DNA from: Bacillus sp. MM2020_4
GTDB taxonomy: Bacteria; Bacillota; Bacilli; Bacillales; Cytobacillaceae
Direction: 5' to 3'
Assembly (NCBI RefSeq): GCF_011250555.1
Contig: NZ_JAANMZ010000002.1
Span: forward strand, 186,001-250,000
Length of the DNA: 64,000 bases
Positions within the stretch are counted from its first letter, which is position 1, and every line of letters starts with the position of its first letter. Of the stretch, positions 31,863-43,819 are shown in pieces. Under the pieces are notes generated by a model. It worked only from the letters and a program-made list of their open reading frames with translations, ran no database searches and was not told the DNA's origin. The position numbers and the translations under genes are program-made.

Positions 31863-32015
31863 AAAAAGCGCAAGCGCCCTGTTCAGCGGCGTATGGCCCG
31901 GAGCACTCCAACTGAGATAAAGGAAACACGAAGAGCCGGAGGCGATTCGATGTTGACTTATCGTAGGGCGGAGAGCGAAGGACACTAGCCGCTAGGGCGC
32001 TGGAGCTGGACTTTT
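31863..32015 (+). repeat. Bacillaceae-type intergenic repeat, full copy
   Basis: About 150 bases with inverted ends (AAGCGCCC ... GGGCGCT) and inner inverted blocks (CAGCGGC ... GCCGCTAG). It sits between dnaK and dnaJ and is G+C-richer than its surroundings. Fragments of the same element occur at 20783 and 54035. No coding is seen. The family name is from general knowledge of similar repeats; copy number outside the window is unknown. Confidence 0.75.
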
Positions 32016-32052
32016 CTCAAAGTCGAATGATGTTAATTCTAATATTAGAAAA

Positions 32053-32086
32053 AAGCCAAAGTCGATTGACTGACTTTGACTTTTTT
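32053..32086 (-). terminator. Terminator after dnaK
   Basis: AGTCAAAGTC pairs with GACTTTGGCT around eight bases, then a T run on the minus strand. Some DnaJ expression must read through it, or start beyond it. Confidence 0.75.
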
Positions 32087-32104
32087 GGTTGTTAACTCAG
32101 CCGA

Positions 32105-33937
<1,833 letters not shown>

Positions 33938-33963
33938 CTATTCCTCCTAATATATATGTAGAC

Positions 33964-34563
33964 TTATTGATTTACTTTCACCATAGCCGGGCGAATCACA
34001 CGGTCTTTTAATAGATACCCTTTTTGAAGTTCATCCGTAACAATATTGGATCCAAAATTCTCATCCTCACCTTGCATAACAGCATGATGTTGATGGGGAT
34101 CAAACTCTTTCCCTACGGATTCAATTTGTTCCACACCTTCTTTTTTCAAGGCATCTAAAAGACTACGGTAGATCATTTCCATTCCCTGTAATAATGATTT
34201 TATTTGTTCATTATCAACTTCTACATTCATGGCTCTTTCAAAATTATCAAGCGCTGGCAGTAAATCTGTAATTAACTTTTGAGCTCTATATTTTTCACTC
34301 GCCTCTTGATCTAACCGAGAACGACGTCGGAAATTATCAAAATCTGCTTGAAGTCGTAAATACCGATTCTCTGCTTCCTCTACCTTACCATTTAGCATTT
34401 GAATTTCTTTCGTAAGCTCTACGACTGGGTCAACATTGGCATTTTCTGTTGCTTCTCCCTCAGCCGCATTTTCATCGGTGAGTATAACATTTTCAGTATT
34501 TTCAACTTCGATTTCTACTTCTTCATTAATGGTATTATTCTTTTCATTCGTCAACTTACTCAC
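33964..34563 (-). CDS. grpE: Nucleotide exchange factor GrpE
   Basis: Exchanges ADP from DnaK. A 199-residue protein with an acidic unstructured N-terminus (about 1-50), a long coiled-coil helix (about 50-110), and a C-terminal beta domain with [14 protein letters not shown]. The order hrcA-grpE-dnaK is the standard one. Confidence 0.96.
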   Translation of the reverse strand: MSKLTNEKNNTINEEVEIEVENTENVILTDENAAEGEATENANVDPVVELTKEIQMLNGKVEEAENRYLRLQADFDNFRRRSRLDQEASEKYRAQKLITDLLPALDNFERAMNVEVDNEQIKSLLQGMEMIYRSLLDALKKEGVEQIESVGKEFDPHQHHAVMQGEDENFGSNIVTDELQKGYLLKDRVIRPAMVKVNQ

Positions 34564-34659
34564 CTCCCTTAAAGCGTTCGTTTCATGTAAAAAAACTCTA
34601 TTTTCATGGTAAAAGGGGTGAAATTAAAGGCATTCCACCCTTACTCAATATTACCAGTG

Positions 34660-35694
34660 CTAATTATTTTGATACAATTTTGTCAAGACTTCAGTCAAAT
34701 CACTGCTTAAAAATTGGAGTAAACCGATTACACGTGAATATTCCATTCTCGTTGGACCTAGGATAGCAATTGTACCCAATTTTTCTTGACCAACTGCATA
34801 GGAGGCAGTGATTAGGCTGCAATTGTCCATGGCAGTAATATTATTTTCCGTGCCAATTTTGACATGGATTCCTGCAGAGTCTTTTCGAATTAAATTATAA
34901 ATCCATTCTTCCTGATCGATCATCATCAGGAGTGTACGGATCTTTGAAATATCATGAAATTCCGGTTGGCTTAAGATATTTGTTTTTCCACCAAAGAATA
35001 GCTTTTCATGGATTGGCATCTTTAAAGAATCAGCGATTGTATGCAGTATTAAATCATAATTATGAATGTGCTGCCTTAAAAGCATCGCTACTTCCTTATA
35101 AATCTTATCGTTTAAATTCTCTAAAGAAACACCTGAAAGCCGATCATTTAAAATATTCACCGTTTTTTCTAAATCACTTGCATCCACAGAGACTGGTAAT
35201 GAGAAGGTTCGATTTTCAACATGTCCTGTATCCGTAACAAAAATGGCTACCGCTGTCTCTTTGTTCAACGGAATGATTTGGATTTTTTTCAGCTTATTTA
35301 TGCTTACGGCTGGGCCAAGAACAATCGAGGTATAATTGGTCAGCTCCGAAAGAATTTTGGCCGATCTTTGAATGATCTCTTCAAACTCGTAAATCTTTTC
35401 AGCAAAAATGGACCTGATAATCGATATATCCTGCTGATTTACAACTTGAGGAGGCAACAAATGATCTACATAATACCGATAACCTTTTTCTGATGGCACA
35501 CGACCTGATGAGGTATGTGTCTTTTCGATATACCCCAACTCTTCAAGGTCAGCCATCTCATTACGAATCGTAGCCGAACTAAAGGAAATTTCCTCCTTTT
35601 TCGACAAGCTTCTTGAGCCGACTGGTTGGGCAGATCGAATAAAGTCATCAACAATAACTTGCAGAATTAACAATTGACGATCTGTTAACAACAT
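34660..35694 (-). CDS. hrcA: Heat-inducible transcription repressor HrcA
   Basis: Represses class I heat-shock genes by binding CIRCE and is kept active by GroEL. It has an N-terminal winged helix (about residues 1-75, [20 protein letters not shown]) followed by a GAF-like dimer domain. At 344 residues it is full length. It is the first gene of its operon and lies directly below the CIRCE operator, so it represses itself. Confidence 0.96.
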   Translation of the reverse strand: MLLTDRQLLILQVIVDDFIRSAQPVGSRSLSKKEEISFSSATIRNEMADLEELGYIEKTHTSSGRVPSEKGYRYYVDHLLPPQVVNQQDISIIRSIFAEKIYEFEEIIQRSAKILSELTNYTSIVLGPAVSINKLKKIQIIPLNKETAVAIFVTDTGHVENRTFSLPVSVDASDLEKTVNILNDRLSGVSLENLNDKIYKEVAMLLRQHIHNYDLILHTIADSLKMPIHEKLFFGGKTNILSQPEFHDISKIRTLLMMIDQEEWIYNLIRKDSAGIHVKIGTENNITAMDNCSLITASYAVGQEKLGTIAILGPTRMEYSRVIGLLQFLSSDLTEVLTKLYQNN

Positions 35695-35706
35695 TCATCA
35701 CCTCTG

Positions 35707-35738
35707 TTAGCACTCATCATTACCGAGTGCTAATTATA
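35707..35738 (-). promoter_or_regulatory. CIRCE operator and -10 of the dnaK operon
   Basis: TTAGCACTC, nine bases, GAGTGCTAA (35707-35733) is a perfect CIRCE element. TATAAT of the minus-strand promoter (35733-35738) abuts it. No convincing -35 is seen. HrcA bound here would block initiation. Confidence 0.95.
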
Positions 35739-35783
35739 CTAATAAATTATCAAAAAAGGATATATGATGTCAATAAAAAGAAC

Positions 35784-36923
35784 CTAGATTACACCTAAAA
35801 AGGCCTGAAACACTTCATTTCCTAAAAAACGGCCACTTTTAGTTAAATATATATGATTATCCTTCACTTCTATCCATTGTTTATTGACTAAATCCTGAAT
35901 TTCCTTTTCAAACAAATCAAGCGGATTCAATGAAAATTTCTCGATAAAATGTGGAATTGAAACGCCTGCTGTTTTCCGTAAACCAAGAAACATTTCTTCT
36001 TCCATTTGTTCTGCTTTCGTTACTGGATGTTCTTCAAAGACTGGTAGCTGACATGCGTTTATTTGTTCGATATATCTTTTCAACGGCCCCGAATTTGATC
36101 GTCTAATCCCATTCACATAGCTATGGGCACCAGCCCCAAACCCGTAATAATATTCATTATTCCAGTATGTCAAATTATGCCTGCTTTCATAGCCCGGTAT
36201 GGAAAAATTGCTGATTTCATATTGATTAAAACCGTTCTTTTCCATTTCCTCCATCAATATTTCATACATGCTTGCTTCGATATCCTCACCCGGGGTAGGG
36301 AGCTTGCCTTTTTTCAGTAAATTATAAAAGACTGTTTTTGGTTCAATGATCAATGAATATGCTGAATAATGGGTGATATTTAAAGTAAATGCCTCTGCTA
36401 ACGTTTCTTTAAAATCTTGAACCGTTTGCGTCGGTAAACTGAAAATAAGATCTACGCTGATATTTTCAAACCCAATCGTTTTAGCATTATCAATGGTTTG
36501 ATATACATCCCTCGCCGAATGGGTACGGCCGATTTTTTTTAATAACGTTTCATTAAAGGTTTGAACACCAAGGCTGATTCGATTGACTCCCGCATCTTTT
36601 AATATTTGTAATTTTTCCTTCGTTAAGTCACCTGGATTTGCTTCAAAAGTAAATTCCAATGACTCACTCATGGGCAAATGTCGATTCACACTCTCACAGA
36701 ACCGATATAATTGCTGTTCGTTTAAGGAAGTTGGTGTACCGCCACCAACAAAGATAGTCTGTAATGAATCTGTCGGCACCTGTTCAAGTGTTAACTTCAT
36801 TTCTTTGTCTAGCGCCTGCAGATAATCATCCACGGGCTGCCCTTTTAGAAATACCTTATTAAAATCGCAATAATGGCAAATATGCTCACAGAATGGGATA
36901 TGAAGGTATGCTGCTTTGATCAT
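35784..36923 (-). CDS. hemW: Haem chaperone HemW (oxygen-independent coproporphyrinogen oxidase-like)
   Basis: Radical-SAM protein of 379 residues with the cluster motif C12-x3-C16-x2-C19 (PFCEHICHYCDF). HemW proteins bind haem and lack coproporphyrinogen oxidase activity, and the usual place between hrcA and lepA favours HemW over HemN. The C-terminal winged-helix part is present. Confidence 0.9.
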   Translation of the reverse strand: MIKAAYLHIPFCEHICHYCDFNKVFLKGQPVDDYLQALDKEMKLTLEQVPTDSLQTIFVGGGTPTSLNEQQLYRFCESVNRHLPMSESLEFTFEANPGDLTKEKLQILKDAGVNRISLGVQTFNETLLKKIGRTHSARDVYQTIDNAKTIGFENISVDLIFSLPTQTVQDFKETLAEAFTLNITHYSAYSLIIEPKTVFYNLLKKGKLPTPGEDIEASMYEILMEEMEKNGFNQYEISNFSIPGYESRHNLTYWNNEYYYGFGAGAHSYVNGIRRSNSGPLKRYIEQINACQLPVFEEHPVTKAEQMEEEMFLGLRKTAGVSIPHFIEKFSLNPLDLFEKEIQDLVNKQWIEVKDNHIYLTKSGRFLGNEVFQAFLGVI

Positions 36924-37001
36924 GTTTCCACTTCCTTACAAAAATAATATAGTGTTCCAAGCTACCCACTTGCGTCGCTCCGCCCCTTTCCCATATAAAA
37001 A

Positions 37002-37040
37002 GAGGCAGGACCACCTTAAATCGGGGCTTGTCCTCACCTC
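37002..37040 (-). terminator. Candidate terminator of lepA
   Basis: An imperfect stem (GAGG, AGGAC paired with GTCCT, CCTC) with a large loop and T residues on the minus strand. Weaker than the others. Confidence 0.5.
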
Positions 37041-37050
37041 AGCTAGTTTT

Positions 37051-38886
37051 TTATTTTTTTGCGTTATTGTCATCCATTTTTAAAACTGCCATAAACGCCT
37101 CTTGAGGTACTTCAACGGAACCTACTTGTTTCATCCGCTTTTTACCTTCTTTTTGTTTTTCTAATAGTTTACGTTTACGGGAGATATCGCCGCCATAACA
37201 TTTTGCTAATACGTTTTTACGCATCGCTTTAATTGTGGAACGAGCAACAATTTTTTGACCAATTGCAGCCTGGATGGGAACCTCAAACTGTTGCCTTGGA
37301 ATGAGTTCTTTCAATTTCTCAACAATTACTTTTCCACGGTCATATGCAAAATCTTTATGAACAATAAAGCTTAATGCATCCACTTTTTCCGCATTTAACA
37401 ATATATCCATTTTTACAAGACTGGATGGTTTATATCCAATCAGTTCATAATCGAAGGATGCGTAGCCTCTTGTGCTTGATTTTAACTGATCAAAGAAATC
37501 GTAAACAATTTCGGCCAATGGAATTTCATAGACAATACTGACCCGGTTTTCACCTTGGTATTGCATATCAATGAAAATTCCCCTCTTGAACTGACAAAGC
37601 TCCATAATTGCACCGACATAATCATTCGGAGCCATCATTGTTGCTTTCACGTAGGGCTCTTCCACACGGTCAATTTTTTGCGGGTCAGGCAGGTTTGATG
37701 GATTATCAACTTTCACCTCAGAACCGTCAGTCATATGGACATGATAAATTACACTTGGGGCGGTAGTGATTAAATCAATCTTGAATTCCCGTTCAATCCG
37801 CTCCTGGATGATTTCCATGTGGAGCAGTCCTAGGAATCCACAACGAAAACCAAAGCCAAGGGCTTGTGAGGTTTCAGGTTCAAATTGGAGAGCGGAATCA
37901 TTTAATTGCAGCTTTTCAAGTGCTTCACGAAGATCATTGAATCGGGCTGTATCGATTGGATAAAGACCGCAATATACCATTGGATTTAGCTTTCGGTAAC
38001 CAGGAAGCGGCTCGACAGCTCCATTTTTTGCGTTTGTAATCGTATCCCCGACACGAGTATCACCGACATTTTTAATCGAGGCTGTTAAAAAGCCAACATC
38101 ACCAACAGTTAATTCTTCCAGCATCGTTGCTTTCGGCGAAAACACACCCACTTCATTTACTTCAAACTCTTTTCCGGTTGCCATCATTTTGATTTTATCG
38201 CCAACTTTAACAGTACCATCCACAACACGAATATAAGCAACAACACCGCGATAGGCATCATATAAGGAATCAAAAATCAAGGCCTTTAATGGGGCGTCTG
38301 GATCTCCCGTTGGGGCCGGCACCGCTTTTACCACTTGTTCAAGGATTTCTTCTATCCCTATTCCAGCCTTTGCAGATGCTAACACCGCTTCCGAAGCATC
38401 TAGTCCGATGACCTCTTCAATTTCATTGCGAACCCGTTCCGGCTCAGCACTAGGCAAATCAATTTTATTGATAACTGGTAAAATTTCAAGGTCGTTATCG
38501 AGTGCAAGGTAAACGTTCGCTAGTGTCTGTGCTTCAATTCCTTGCGCTGCATCGACAACTAAGACAGCCCCTTCACAGGCAGCAAGACTCCTTGATACCT
38601 CATAGGTAAAATCGACGTGTCCCGGTGTATCAATTAAATGGAAAATATATTCTTCGCCATCTTTTGCTTTATATTTTAACTGGACAGCATTTAACTTTAT
38701 GGTAATCCCACGTTCTCTTTCTAGATCCATTGAATCCAAAAGCTGATCCTTCATCTCACGGGATGTTAAAGCATTGGTTTTTTCTAATATACGGTCAGCT
38801 AATGTTGATTTCCCATGGTCGATATGGGCAATAATCGAAAAATTTCTAATTTTTGCTTGGCGTTTCAGTCTGTCTTCTCTATTCAT
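37051..38886 (-). CDS. lepA: Elongation factor 4 (LepA)
   Basis: Translational GTPase acting on stalled or back-translocated ribosomes. G1 [10 protein letters not shown]2/G3 RGITIK and DTPGHVDF, and G4 NKIDL are intact, and the LepA-specific C-terminal domain ends with [18 protein letters not shown]. 611 residues. In the usual hrcA-hemW-lepA-spoIIP order of Bacillus. Confidence 0.97.
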   Translation of the reverse strand: MNREDRLKRQAKIRNFSIIAHIDHGKSTLADRILEKTNALTSREMKDQLLDSMDLERERGITIKLNAVQLKYKAKDGEEYIFHLIDTPGHVDFTYEVSRSLAACEGAVLVVDAAQGIEAQTLANVYLALDNDLEILPVINKIDLPSAEPERVRNEIEEVIGLDASEAVLASAKAGIGIEEILEQVVKAVPAPTGDPDAPLKALIFDSLYDAYRGVVAYIRVVDGTVKVGDKIKMMATGKEFEVNEVGVFSPKATMLEELTVGDVGFLTASIKNVGDTRVGDTITNAKNGAVEPLPGYRKLNPMVYCGLYPIDTARFNDLREALEKLQLNDSALQFEPETSQALGFGFRCGFLGLLHMEIIQERIEREFKIDLITTAPSVIYHVHMTDGSEVKVDNPSNLPDPQKIDRVEEPYVKATMMAPNDYVGAIMELCQFKRGIFIDMQYQGENRVSIVYEIPLAEIVYDFFDQLKSSTRGYASFDYELIGYKPSSLVKMDILLNAEKVDALSFIVHKDFAYDRGKVIVEKLKELIPRQQFEVPIQAAIGQKIVARSTIKAMRKNVLAKCYGGDISRKRKLLEKQKEGKKRMKQVGSVEVPQEAFMAVLKMDDNNAKK

Positions 38887-38929
38887 GGTAGTTCACTCCT
38901 ACTATTCTCGCACATATACACTATTTTTG

Positions 38930-38959
38930 ATTATATCAGCAGAGAAAGATGGAAATCAA
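38930..38959 (-). promoter_or_regulatory. Candidate sigma-A promoter for lepA
   Basis: TTGATT, an 18-base spacer and TATAAT on the minus strand, about 45 bases before the lepA ATG. Confidence 0.5.
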
Positions 38960-38978
38960 TGCTTTTAGAATAAAATAA

Positions 38979-38995
38979 CGGCACCAAAGGCGCCG
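38979..38995 (-). terminator. Small hairpin terminator after spoIIP-yqxA
   Basis: CGGCGCC/GGTGCCG (one G-T pair) around TTT, then T-rich on the minus strand. Confidence 0.5.
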
Positions 38996-39005
38996 CAATT
39001 TCATA

Positions 39006-39332
39006 TTAATCTGCAATGAGATGGATAATTTTTTCCGATGCGCCTGATATTCCGTCAGACATTTTCTTCCCCATCGAAGAGAAGAAATTAAATGCACTTA
39101 TTTCCTCTAGCTTTTTCTTTTTCGCCTCGAGATCATGACTGGAAACATCATTCCCAAGGAAAGAGGCACTAATATTATTGTTCGTTTCATGGATAGAGAC
39201 AGCATGTTGAAAATTTGGGTCTTCATACCCCTTCAACTTATGAATCCCATTACCCGCCAACTGCATGCCGGTTAAAACGGAGATAAGCATGAGTGCTGCA
39301 ACAAACACACTTTTTACCATAAACATTTTCAT
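39006..39332 (-). CDS. yqxA: DUF3679 family protein YqxA
   Basis: A 108-residue protein from the ATG at 39332, after AGGGGAGC. An N-terminal membrane helix (about 5-25, KSVFVAALMLISVLTGMQLAG) is followed by a helical extracytoplasmic tail. It overlaps the region right after spoIIP and resembles YqxA (DUF3679). Function is unknown; co-transcription with spoIIP suggests sporulation expression. Confidence 0.8.
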   Translation of the reverse strand: MKMFMVKSVFVAALMLISVLTGMQLAGNGIHKLKGYEDPNFQHAVSIHETNNNISASFLGNDVSSHDLEAKKKKLEEISAFNFFSSMGKKMSDGISGASEKIIHLIAD

Positions 39333-39351
39333 TTGAAATGCTCCCCTGCCG

Positions 39352-40557
39352 CTATTGTTTATCAGTGGATTGATTATCATCTTGATTCACTTTTTCTGCT
39401 TGCCAGTAATATTCACTAAACACATCTGCAAGGGCATCTGCTGAATTATTCAATTCTTCAAACGTATTATCAACTCCGCCAAATTCGACCAATATAGCTT
39501 TGTCAGATAAATTCTGATTGTAAACCCCATTATTACCAGAAGCATTTTGAATTTTTACTCCCCAGCTTAGGCCCTTATATTTGCTTTGTAAAAGATTATG
39601 AAGGTCAGTTACTAACTTCGCATTTTTTTCGTAATTTGGATTTTTACCACCTACGATAAATGAGAGTTTTGCGTAGGGTTTTCCATTTATAGTAACGGTT
39701 GTTTGATCTTTACGTTTTGCATCTCGATGCACATCAATAAGATAGGTTAGATCACGATTAGAGGCCATCGCAGCTTGTACAATACTACCAGATTCCTTGT
39801 AAGCACTTGGCATTTTCAATCCTTTTTTTGTTAAATTCCCCATTACATCTGTTTTATCAATGACTGTTCCGATTCCTCGATCTTCTAAACTCGATTTTAG
39901 CTGATCACCAATCTTAGTGACGTTGATTTGAGAATGGTACGCTAAATTCGGATTTGTCACACCTTTAAGATACGGTAAATAGGATTCCCGATTATGGGAG
40001 AAATAAACATATACAACGTTTCGATTACCGGTTGTTTGTCCTGGCGATGGTGATGAATTTTCCTTTGTCGGTTGATCTAATCCTTCTAAGTTCTGCAATG
40101 CTGCCTCACGCTCAGCCTTCATGATATCAATTGGAGGTGATGACTCAATCGGCATATTCGTATAATTCGTCCCTTCACCTGCAACTAGAATTTTTCCATC
40201 AAATTGAAAGAACCCGGGAAGTTCTCTTCCAAGAAGGCTTCGAGGATCATCAAGATTGATATTGTTTGATAATTTAAACACCAAACTGGTTAGTTTTGGA
40301 GCCGAGGCCCAATTATTTTCCGCTTTTAAAAAATGATGATTTTCCCAGCCCATTAATTGATAGAGCAATTCTCCATTTACGTTTGTTGCCGCTTGATTTA
40401 CGGAGGCAGACATAATTCTATATTGCGGCTTTAACGAGGTTAAGAGCCCGCTAATAGAAAAGACCAAGATCAAAAATAATGATAGTGCAGCAAAGATTTT
40501 TAGTAAGCTTGTCCCTTGAACAATTAAAAACGTGCCTGATGTTCTAGCCTTCTTCAT
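39352..40557 (-). CDS. spoIIP: Stage II sporulation protein P
   Basis: Peptidoglycan amidase/endopeptidase that with SpoIID and SpoIIM drives engulfment in the mother cell. From the ATG at 40557 (after GAGGTGG) it has 401 residues: a membrane helix (about 18-40), then an extracytoplasmic catalytic domain with VYVYFSHNRESYLPY, LIDVHRDAKR and VEFGGVDN, the zinc and acid residues of the N-acetylmuramoyl-L-alanine amidase family. Sigma-E control is expected from family knowledge. Confidence 0.94.
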   Translation of the reverse strand: MKKARTSGTFLIVQGTSLLKIFAALSLFLILVFSISGLLTSLKPQYRIMSASVNQAATNVNGELLYQLMGWENHHFLKAENNWASAPKLTSLVFKLSNNINLDDPRSLLGRELPGFFQFDGKILVAGEGTNYTNMPIESSPPIDIMKAEREAALQNLEGLDQPTKENSSPSPGQTTGNRNVVYVYFSHNRESYLPYLKGVTNPNLAYHSQINVTKIGDQLKSSLEDRGIGTVIDKTDVMGNLTKKGLKMPSAYKESGSIVQAAMASNRDLTYLIDVHRDAKRKDQTTVTINGKPYAKLSFIVGGKNPNYEKNAKLVTDLHNLLQSKYKGLSWGVKIQNASGNNGVYNQNLSDKAILVEFGGVDNTFEELNNSADALADVFSEYYWQAEKVNQDDNQSTDKQ

Positions 40558-40635
40558 AGTTCCACCTCGCATGAACGATTCTAGTAAATCATATGTAATT
40601 ACTAGAATTGGTAGAACAAAAAAATTGGTCGAATG

Positions 40636-40669
40636 AAAAAGGAGCCTCTGCTTTATCAAGTAGGCTCCT
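40636..40669 (-). terminator. Terminator of gpr
   Basis: AGGAGCCT/AGGCTCCT stem with a 14-base loop and five T residues on the minus strand, just after gpr. Confidence 0.8.
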
Positions 40670-40677
40670 GTAACGAT

Positions 40678-41796
40678 TCATTTTGTATAGTAGCCGGCAT
40701 TTCCTTGGTCGACTGCACTATGAAGTGAAGCATTTAACCCATTGGCAATTAAGTTGGCCATATCTTCAATAAACACATCTACTTCTTTAGGTGTTACCAT
40801 TAGGTTATGCCCAATTGGCGAAAGTACCTCGTAAATTAATTTTCTTTTTTCATCCTCTGGCAGCGTACCAATCATTCCCAGAAACGTCTTCCGGTGCTTT
40901 TCTTCAGGCAGATCCTCTTCCGTTAGTTTTCTTTTTTCCCCAAAGCTCATTCCAGCTGGGGCAAGCGCTCTAGAGGGACGATTACCTTCCCTCAATTCCT
41001 TTCCAAAATGCTTCAGAATGAAATCAATGGTATCACTAGTAATCGAAACGGCATCAACAACCGTTGGAACTCCAATCGCAATAACAGGGATGCCTAAGGT
41101 CTCTTTACTTAGTTCTTTTCTTTTATTACCAACGCCTGACCCAGGATGTATTCCAGTATCGGAAATTTGAATGGTCGAATTAACCCTTTCAATTGATCTT
41201 GATGCCAACGCATCAATGGCGATAACAAAATCAGGTTTTGTCTTTTCAACAATACCGAAAATGATATCGCTTGTCTCAATCCCCGTCAGCCCCATCACAC
41301 CTGGCGACATGGCACTAACGGAACGGTAACCTTCTTCGACATTTTCAGGTTGAAGCTGGTAAAGATGCCGGGTAATCAATAAATTTTCACAGACCATAGG
41401 ACCTAGTGCATCGGGGGTAACATTCCAATTACCAAGACCGACAACAAGACAGGAATCTGTTTTCTTGATACCTGATCCTTCCAAGAAATAAGCGAATTCT
41501 CGGGCAAAAATCTCCTCTACCTTTTGCTGAACCTCGGTATTTTGCTGCCTGATGCCTTGAACCTCCATCGTTAAATACCGTCCAGCTTTTTTACCAAGGT
41601 GCTCTTCGCCTTGTTTCGTTACCTCAACCAATGAAATTTTTATATCGTCAACATCTTTTTCTTTGATAATGACGCCTTCAATTTGCGAAAGGTTTTCCTC
41701 TTGCCCCACTGATTTCCCGGCAATCACCATTTCCCTTGCTTCAATAGCCAAATCAGTTCGAACGGAGTACTGACTTAAGTCAATCGACTCTTCCAT
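40678..41796 (-). CDS. gpr: Germination protease Gpr
   Basis: Aspartic-type protease that degrades small acid-soluble spore proteins after germination. It is made as a zymogen; the N-terminal propeptide reads [15 protein letters not shown] before LAIEAREM, the same site as in B. megaterium Gpr. 372 residues. The ATG at 41796 has better spacing from AGGAGTGA than the one at 41802. A weak sigma-G-like pattern (GCATG ... CAAAAATA) lies upstream. Confidence 0.93.
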   Translation of the reverse strand: MEESIDLSQYSVRTDLAIEAREMVIAGKSVGQEENLSQIEGVIIKEKDVDDIKISLVEVTKQGEEHLGKKAGRYLTMEVQGIRQQNTEVQQKVEEIFAREFAYFLEGSGIKKTDSCLVVGLGNWNVTPDALGPMVCENLLITRHLYQLQPENVEEGYRSVSAMSPGVMGLTGIETSDIIFGIVEKTKPDFVIAIDALASRSIERVNSTIQISDTGIHPGSGVGNKRKELSKETLGIPVIAIGVPTVVDAVSITSDTIDFILKHFGKELREGNRPSRALAPAGMSFGEKRKLTEEDLPEEKHRKTFLGMIGTLPEDEKRKLIYEVLSPIGHNLMVTPKEVDVFIEDMANLIANGLNASLHSAVDQGNAGYYTK

Positions 41797-41896
41797 TTTC
41801 ATTCACTCCTAACGCTATAAATAGAAACTATTTCCTATTTTTGCCCTATACACTATAAAACATGCAGGTTAATTGTTTATCGGTTTTATTTGTGTA

Positions 41897-41925
41897 TTGC
41901 AAAATAGGCTCCTGTTTGATAAAAT
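41897..41925 (+). promoter_or_regulatory. Sigma-A promoter for rpsT
   Basis: TTGCAA, a 17-base spacer and TAAAAT, leaving a 5' leader of about 70 bases before rpsT. Confidence 0.55.
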
Positions 41926-42003
41926 ACTTCTTGTTCTGAATTATTATGGATGAATGTACAGTCGAGTTCATATAGTCTCGATTCTTTGTAGGAGGTGAAT
42001 GGA

Positions 42004-42264
42004 ATGCCTAACATTAAATCTGCTATTAAGCGTGTAAAAACAACTGAAGCTAAAAATGCTCAAAATACAACTGCTAAATCTGCAATGCGTACAGCTGTTA
42101 AGAAAGTAGAAGCTGCTGTTACTCTTAACGACGCTACTGCTGCTAAAGAAGCATTAGTTACTGCTGCTAGTAAATTAGACAAGGCTGCTGCAAAAGGTCT
42201 TATCCACAAAAATGCTGCTGCTCGTAAAAAATCACGTCTAATGAAGAAATCAAACGCTCTTTAA
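42004..42264 (+). CDS. rpsT: 30S ribosomal protein bS20
   Basis: 86 residues from the ATG at 42004 after AGGAGGTGAA. Ala/Lys-rich helical sequence starting [18 protein letters not shown], ending in [18 protein letters not shown]. It is the only gene on the plus strand between yqeW and yqzM. Confidence 0.98.
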   Translation: MPNIKSAIKRVKTTEAKNAQNTTAKSAMRTAVKKVEAAVTLNDATAAKEALVTAASKLDKAAAKGLIHKNAAARKKSRLMKKSNAL

Positions 42265-42277
42265 TAAGCACAAAAAA

Positions 42278-42302
42278 ACGATTCCCACTAGAGGAATCGT
42301 TT
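42278..42302. terminator. Terminator of rpsT
   Basis: AACGATTCC/GGAATCGTT stem with a 7-base loop and a long T run. Confidence 0.85.
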
Positions 42303-42306
42303 TTTT

Positions 42307-43323
42307 TTATTTTTTTAACCTAAATAATAACATCTCGATCAATAATGATTTATTCATCCCGCCCGTTTTCATTTGGAAGTCTGCTTCGGCAATAAGGTTC
42401 ATTAAGTTTGATAATTCTTCGTCGGTAAACTTACCAGCTTGTCCAAGTGCAAGTTTTACTCTGAAAGGATGCGTCTTCAAATAACTGGCAATTTGTTGCT
42501 GCCCATAACCTCTTCTTGAAAGCTCCTTTACTTGATAAATCAACCTAAATTGACCGGCCAGCAACGCCAAAATTTTGATTGGTTCTTCATTTTGTTTTAA
42601 CAAATCATAATAAATGCGTAACGCCTCATCGAGCCGGCGCTGTACTACTTTTTCAATCAAGGTAAAAATATTTTGTTCAAGTGACCTAGCCACAAGCCTG
42701 TCAACCAAATGCACATCAACACGCTTTTCCTCAGCGGCATATAAAGATAATTTGTCAACTTCGCCAGCTAGCATAAACATATTTGTGCCCACAAGCGTAA
42801 GCAAATGCTCAATCGCATTTGCCTCAAATTCAATACCGCTGCCCTTAATTCGTTCTTTTACCCAATTTTTCAATTCATGTTCATTTAATTTTTTGGCCTC
42901 AACTAATTCTGCATTTCTTTTTAGTTCCTTGGTTATTTTTTTTCGTTCATCTAATTTTTCATAAGGGGCTGAAATAACTAGCACCGTATATGGAGCAGGC
43001 TCCTTCAGATAAGCCTCAAATTTCACTAAATTATGATCCACCTTCGCCCTTGATTTCTCCGCAGTTAAAAAGGTGGGATTATGTAAAAAAACAACCTTAC
43101 GTTCCCCTAAAAAAGGAAAGGTTTCGGCATCTTCTAATGCCACATCAATGGGTGTTTCATCTAAATCATATGCAGAAAAGTTAAAGTCCTTTTCTTCCTC
43201 GTCTAAAATATGGTTAAGCAGTAATTGTTTTGTTTCATTTATTAAAAATGCCTCTATTCCATATATTAAATATAAAGGAGAAATTTCGTTTTGTTTAATT
43301 TTCCGCCAAATATCTACTACCAT
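42307..43323 (-). CDS. holA: DNA polymerase III subunit delta
   Basis: Clamp-loader delta subunit, opening the beta clamp. 338 residues from the ATG at 43323 (after GAGGGAGATGG). The AAA+-like fold is recognisable by order: PLYLIYGIEAF at the N-terminus, the clamp-binding region near residues 60-75 (ETFPFLGERKVVFLHNP), and the C-terminal collar with LLAGQFRLIYQVKELSRRGY. B. subtilis yqeN equivalent. Confidence 0.92.
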   Translation of the reverse strand: MVVDIWRKIKQNEISPLYLIYGIEAFLINETKQLLLNHILDEEEKDFNFSAYDLDETPIDVALEDAETFPFLGERKVVFLHNPTFLTAEKSRAKVDHNLVKFEAYLKEPAPYTVLVISAPYEKLDERKKITKELKRNAELVEAKKLNEHELKNWVKERIKGSGIEFEANAIEHLLTLVGTNMFMLAGEVDKLSLYAAEEKRVDVHLVDRLVARSLEQNIFTLIEKVVQRRLDEALRIYYDLLKQNEEPIKILALLAGQFRLIYQVKELSRRGYGQQQIASYLKTHPFRVKLALGQAGKFTDEELSNLMNLIAEADFQMKTGGMNKSLLIEMLLFRLKK

Positions 43324-43515
43324 TTTGTCCATCTCCCTCATATCTTATCGTAATGAAGCTTGGACAATTTGACAAGTACTTAATGAGAATTAGCACTTAT
43401 CTAATAAGTGCCAATTCCCGATCTATAATGAACGCCTGCAATATATGCCCCTATGGTCATGTATTGTCTGGCGGAGTTCCTTTTGTAATCATAGTGTAGC
43501 CTTTGCCGAGTCATA

Positions 43516-43542
43516 CTATATTGACAACTCTTGTCAATATAG
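43516..43542. repeat. Inverted repeat in the holA-yqzM divergent region
   Basis: Perfect 11-bp arms CTATATTGACA and TGTCAATATAG around ACTCT. No T run follows, so it looks more like an operator or hairpin than a terminator. Confidence 0.6.
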
Positions 43543-43616
43543 GAAGCAAGAAAAGGAAAGCTGGATTTTTTCAAACAAATGGCTTATACTATAGGATGAA
43601 ATAGGAGGGGTGCACT

Positions 43617-43751
43617 ATGAACGAATTTGAAAAAAATCCGCAATATACGCGTAACGATGCGATTGATTCTGGAATTGGATTTGGGGTTTCCTTCGGTGTT
43701 TTCGCTTTAATGTTTATTATTGCAACTGTTGTTAAGCTAATTGGTTCATAA
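43617..43751 (+). CDS. yqzM: YqzM family small membrane protein
   Basis: 44 residues, MNEFEKNPQYTRNDAIDSGI followed by one membrane helix (about 22-41). An AGGAGGGG site lies 6 bases before the ATG. It matches B. subtilis YqzM, next to comEC. Function unknown. Confidence 0.85.
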   Translation: MNEFEKNPQYTRNDAIDSGIGFGVSFGVFALMFIIATVVKLIGS

Positions 43752-43773
43752 TGAATAGCTACATATGGTAACG

Positions 43774-43806
43774 AAGAGCTGCAATGAAGTGCAGTTCTTT
43801 TTTATT
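43774..43806 (+). terminator. Terminator of yqzM
   Basis: AAGAGCTGCA/TGCAGTTCTT stem with one G-T pair, then T residues. Confidence 0.75.
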
Positions 43807-43819
43807 AGAATACATTATA

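Noticed and set aside
43389..43412. CIRCE-like element TTAGCACTT...AAGTGCCAA
   Set aside because: Spacing is 7 instead of 9 bases and the arms are imperfect, so it is not accepted as a second HrcA site.
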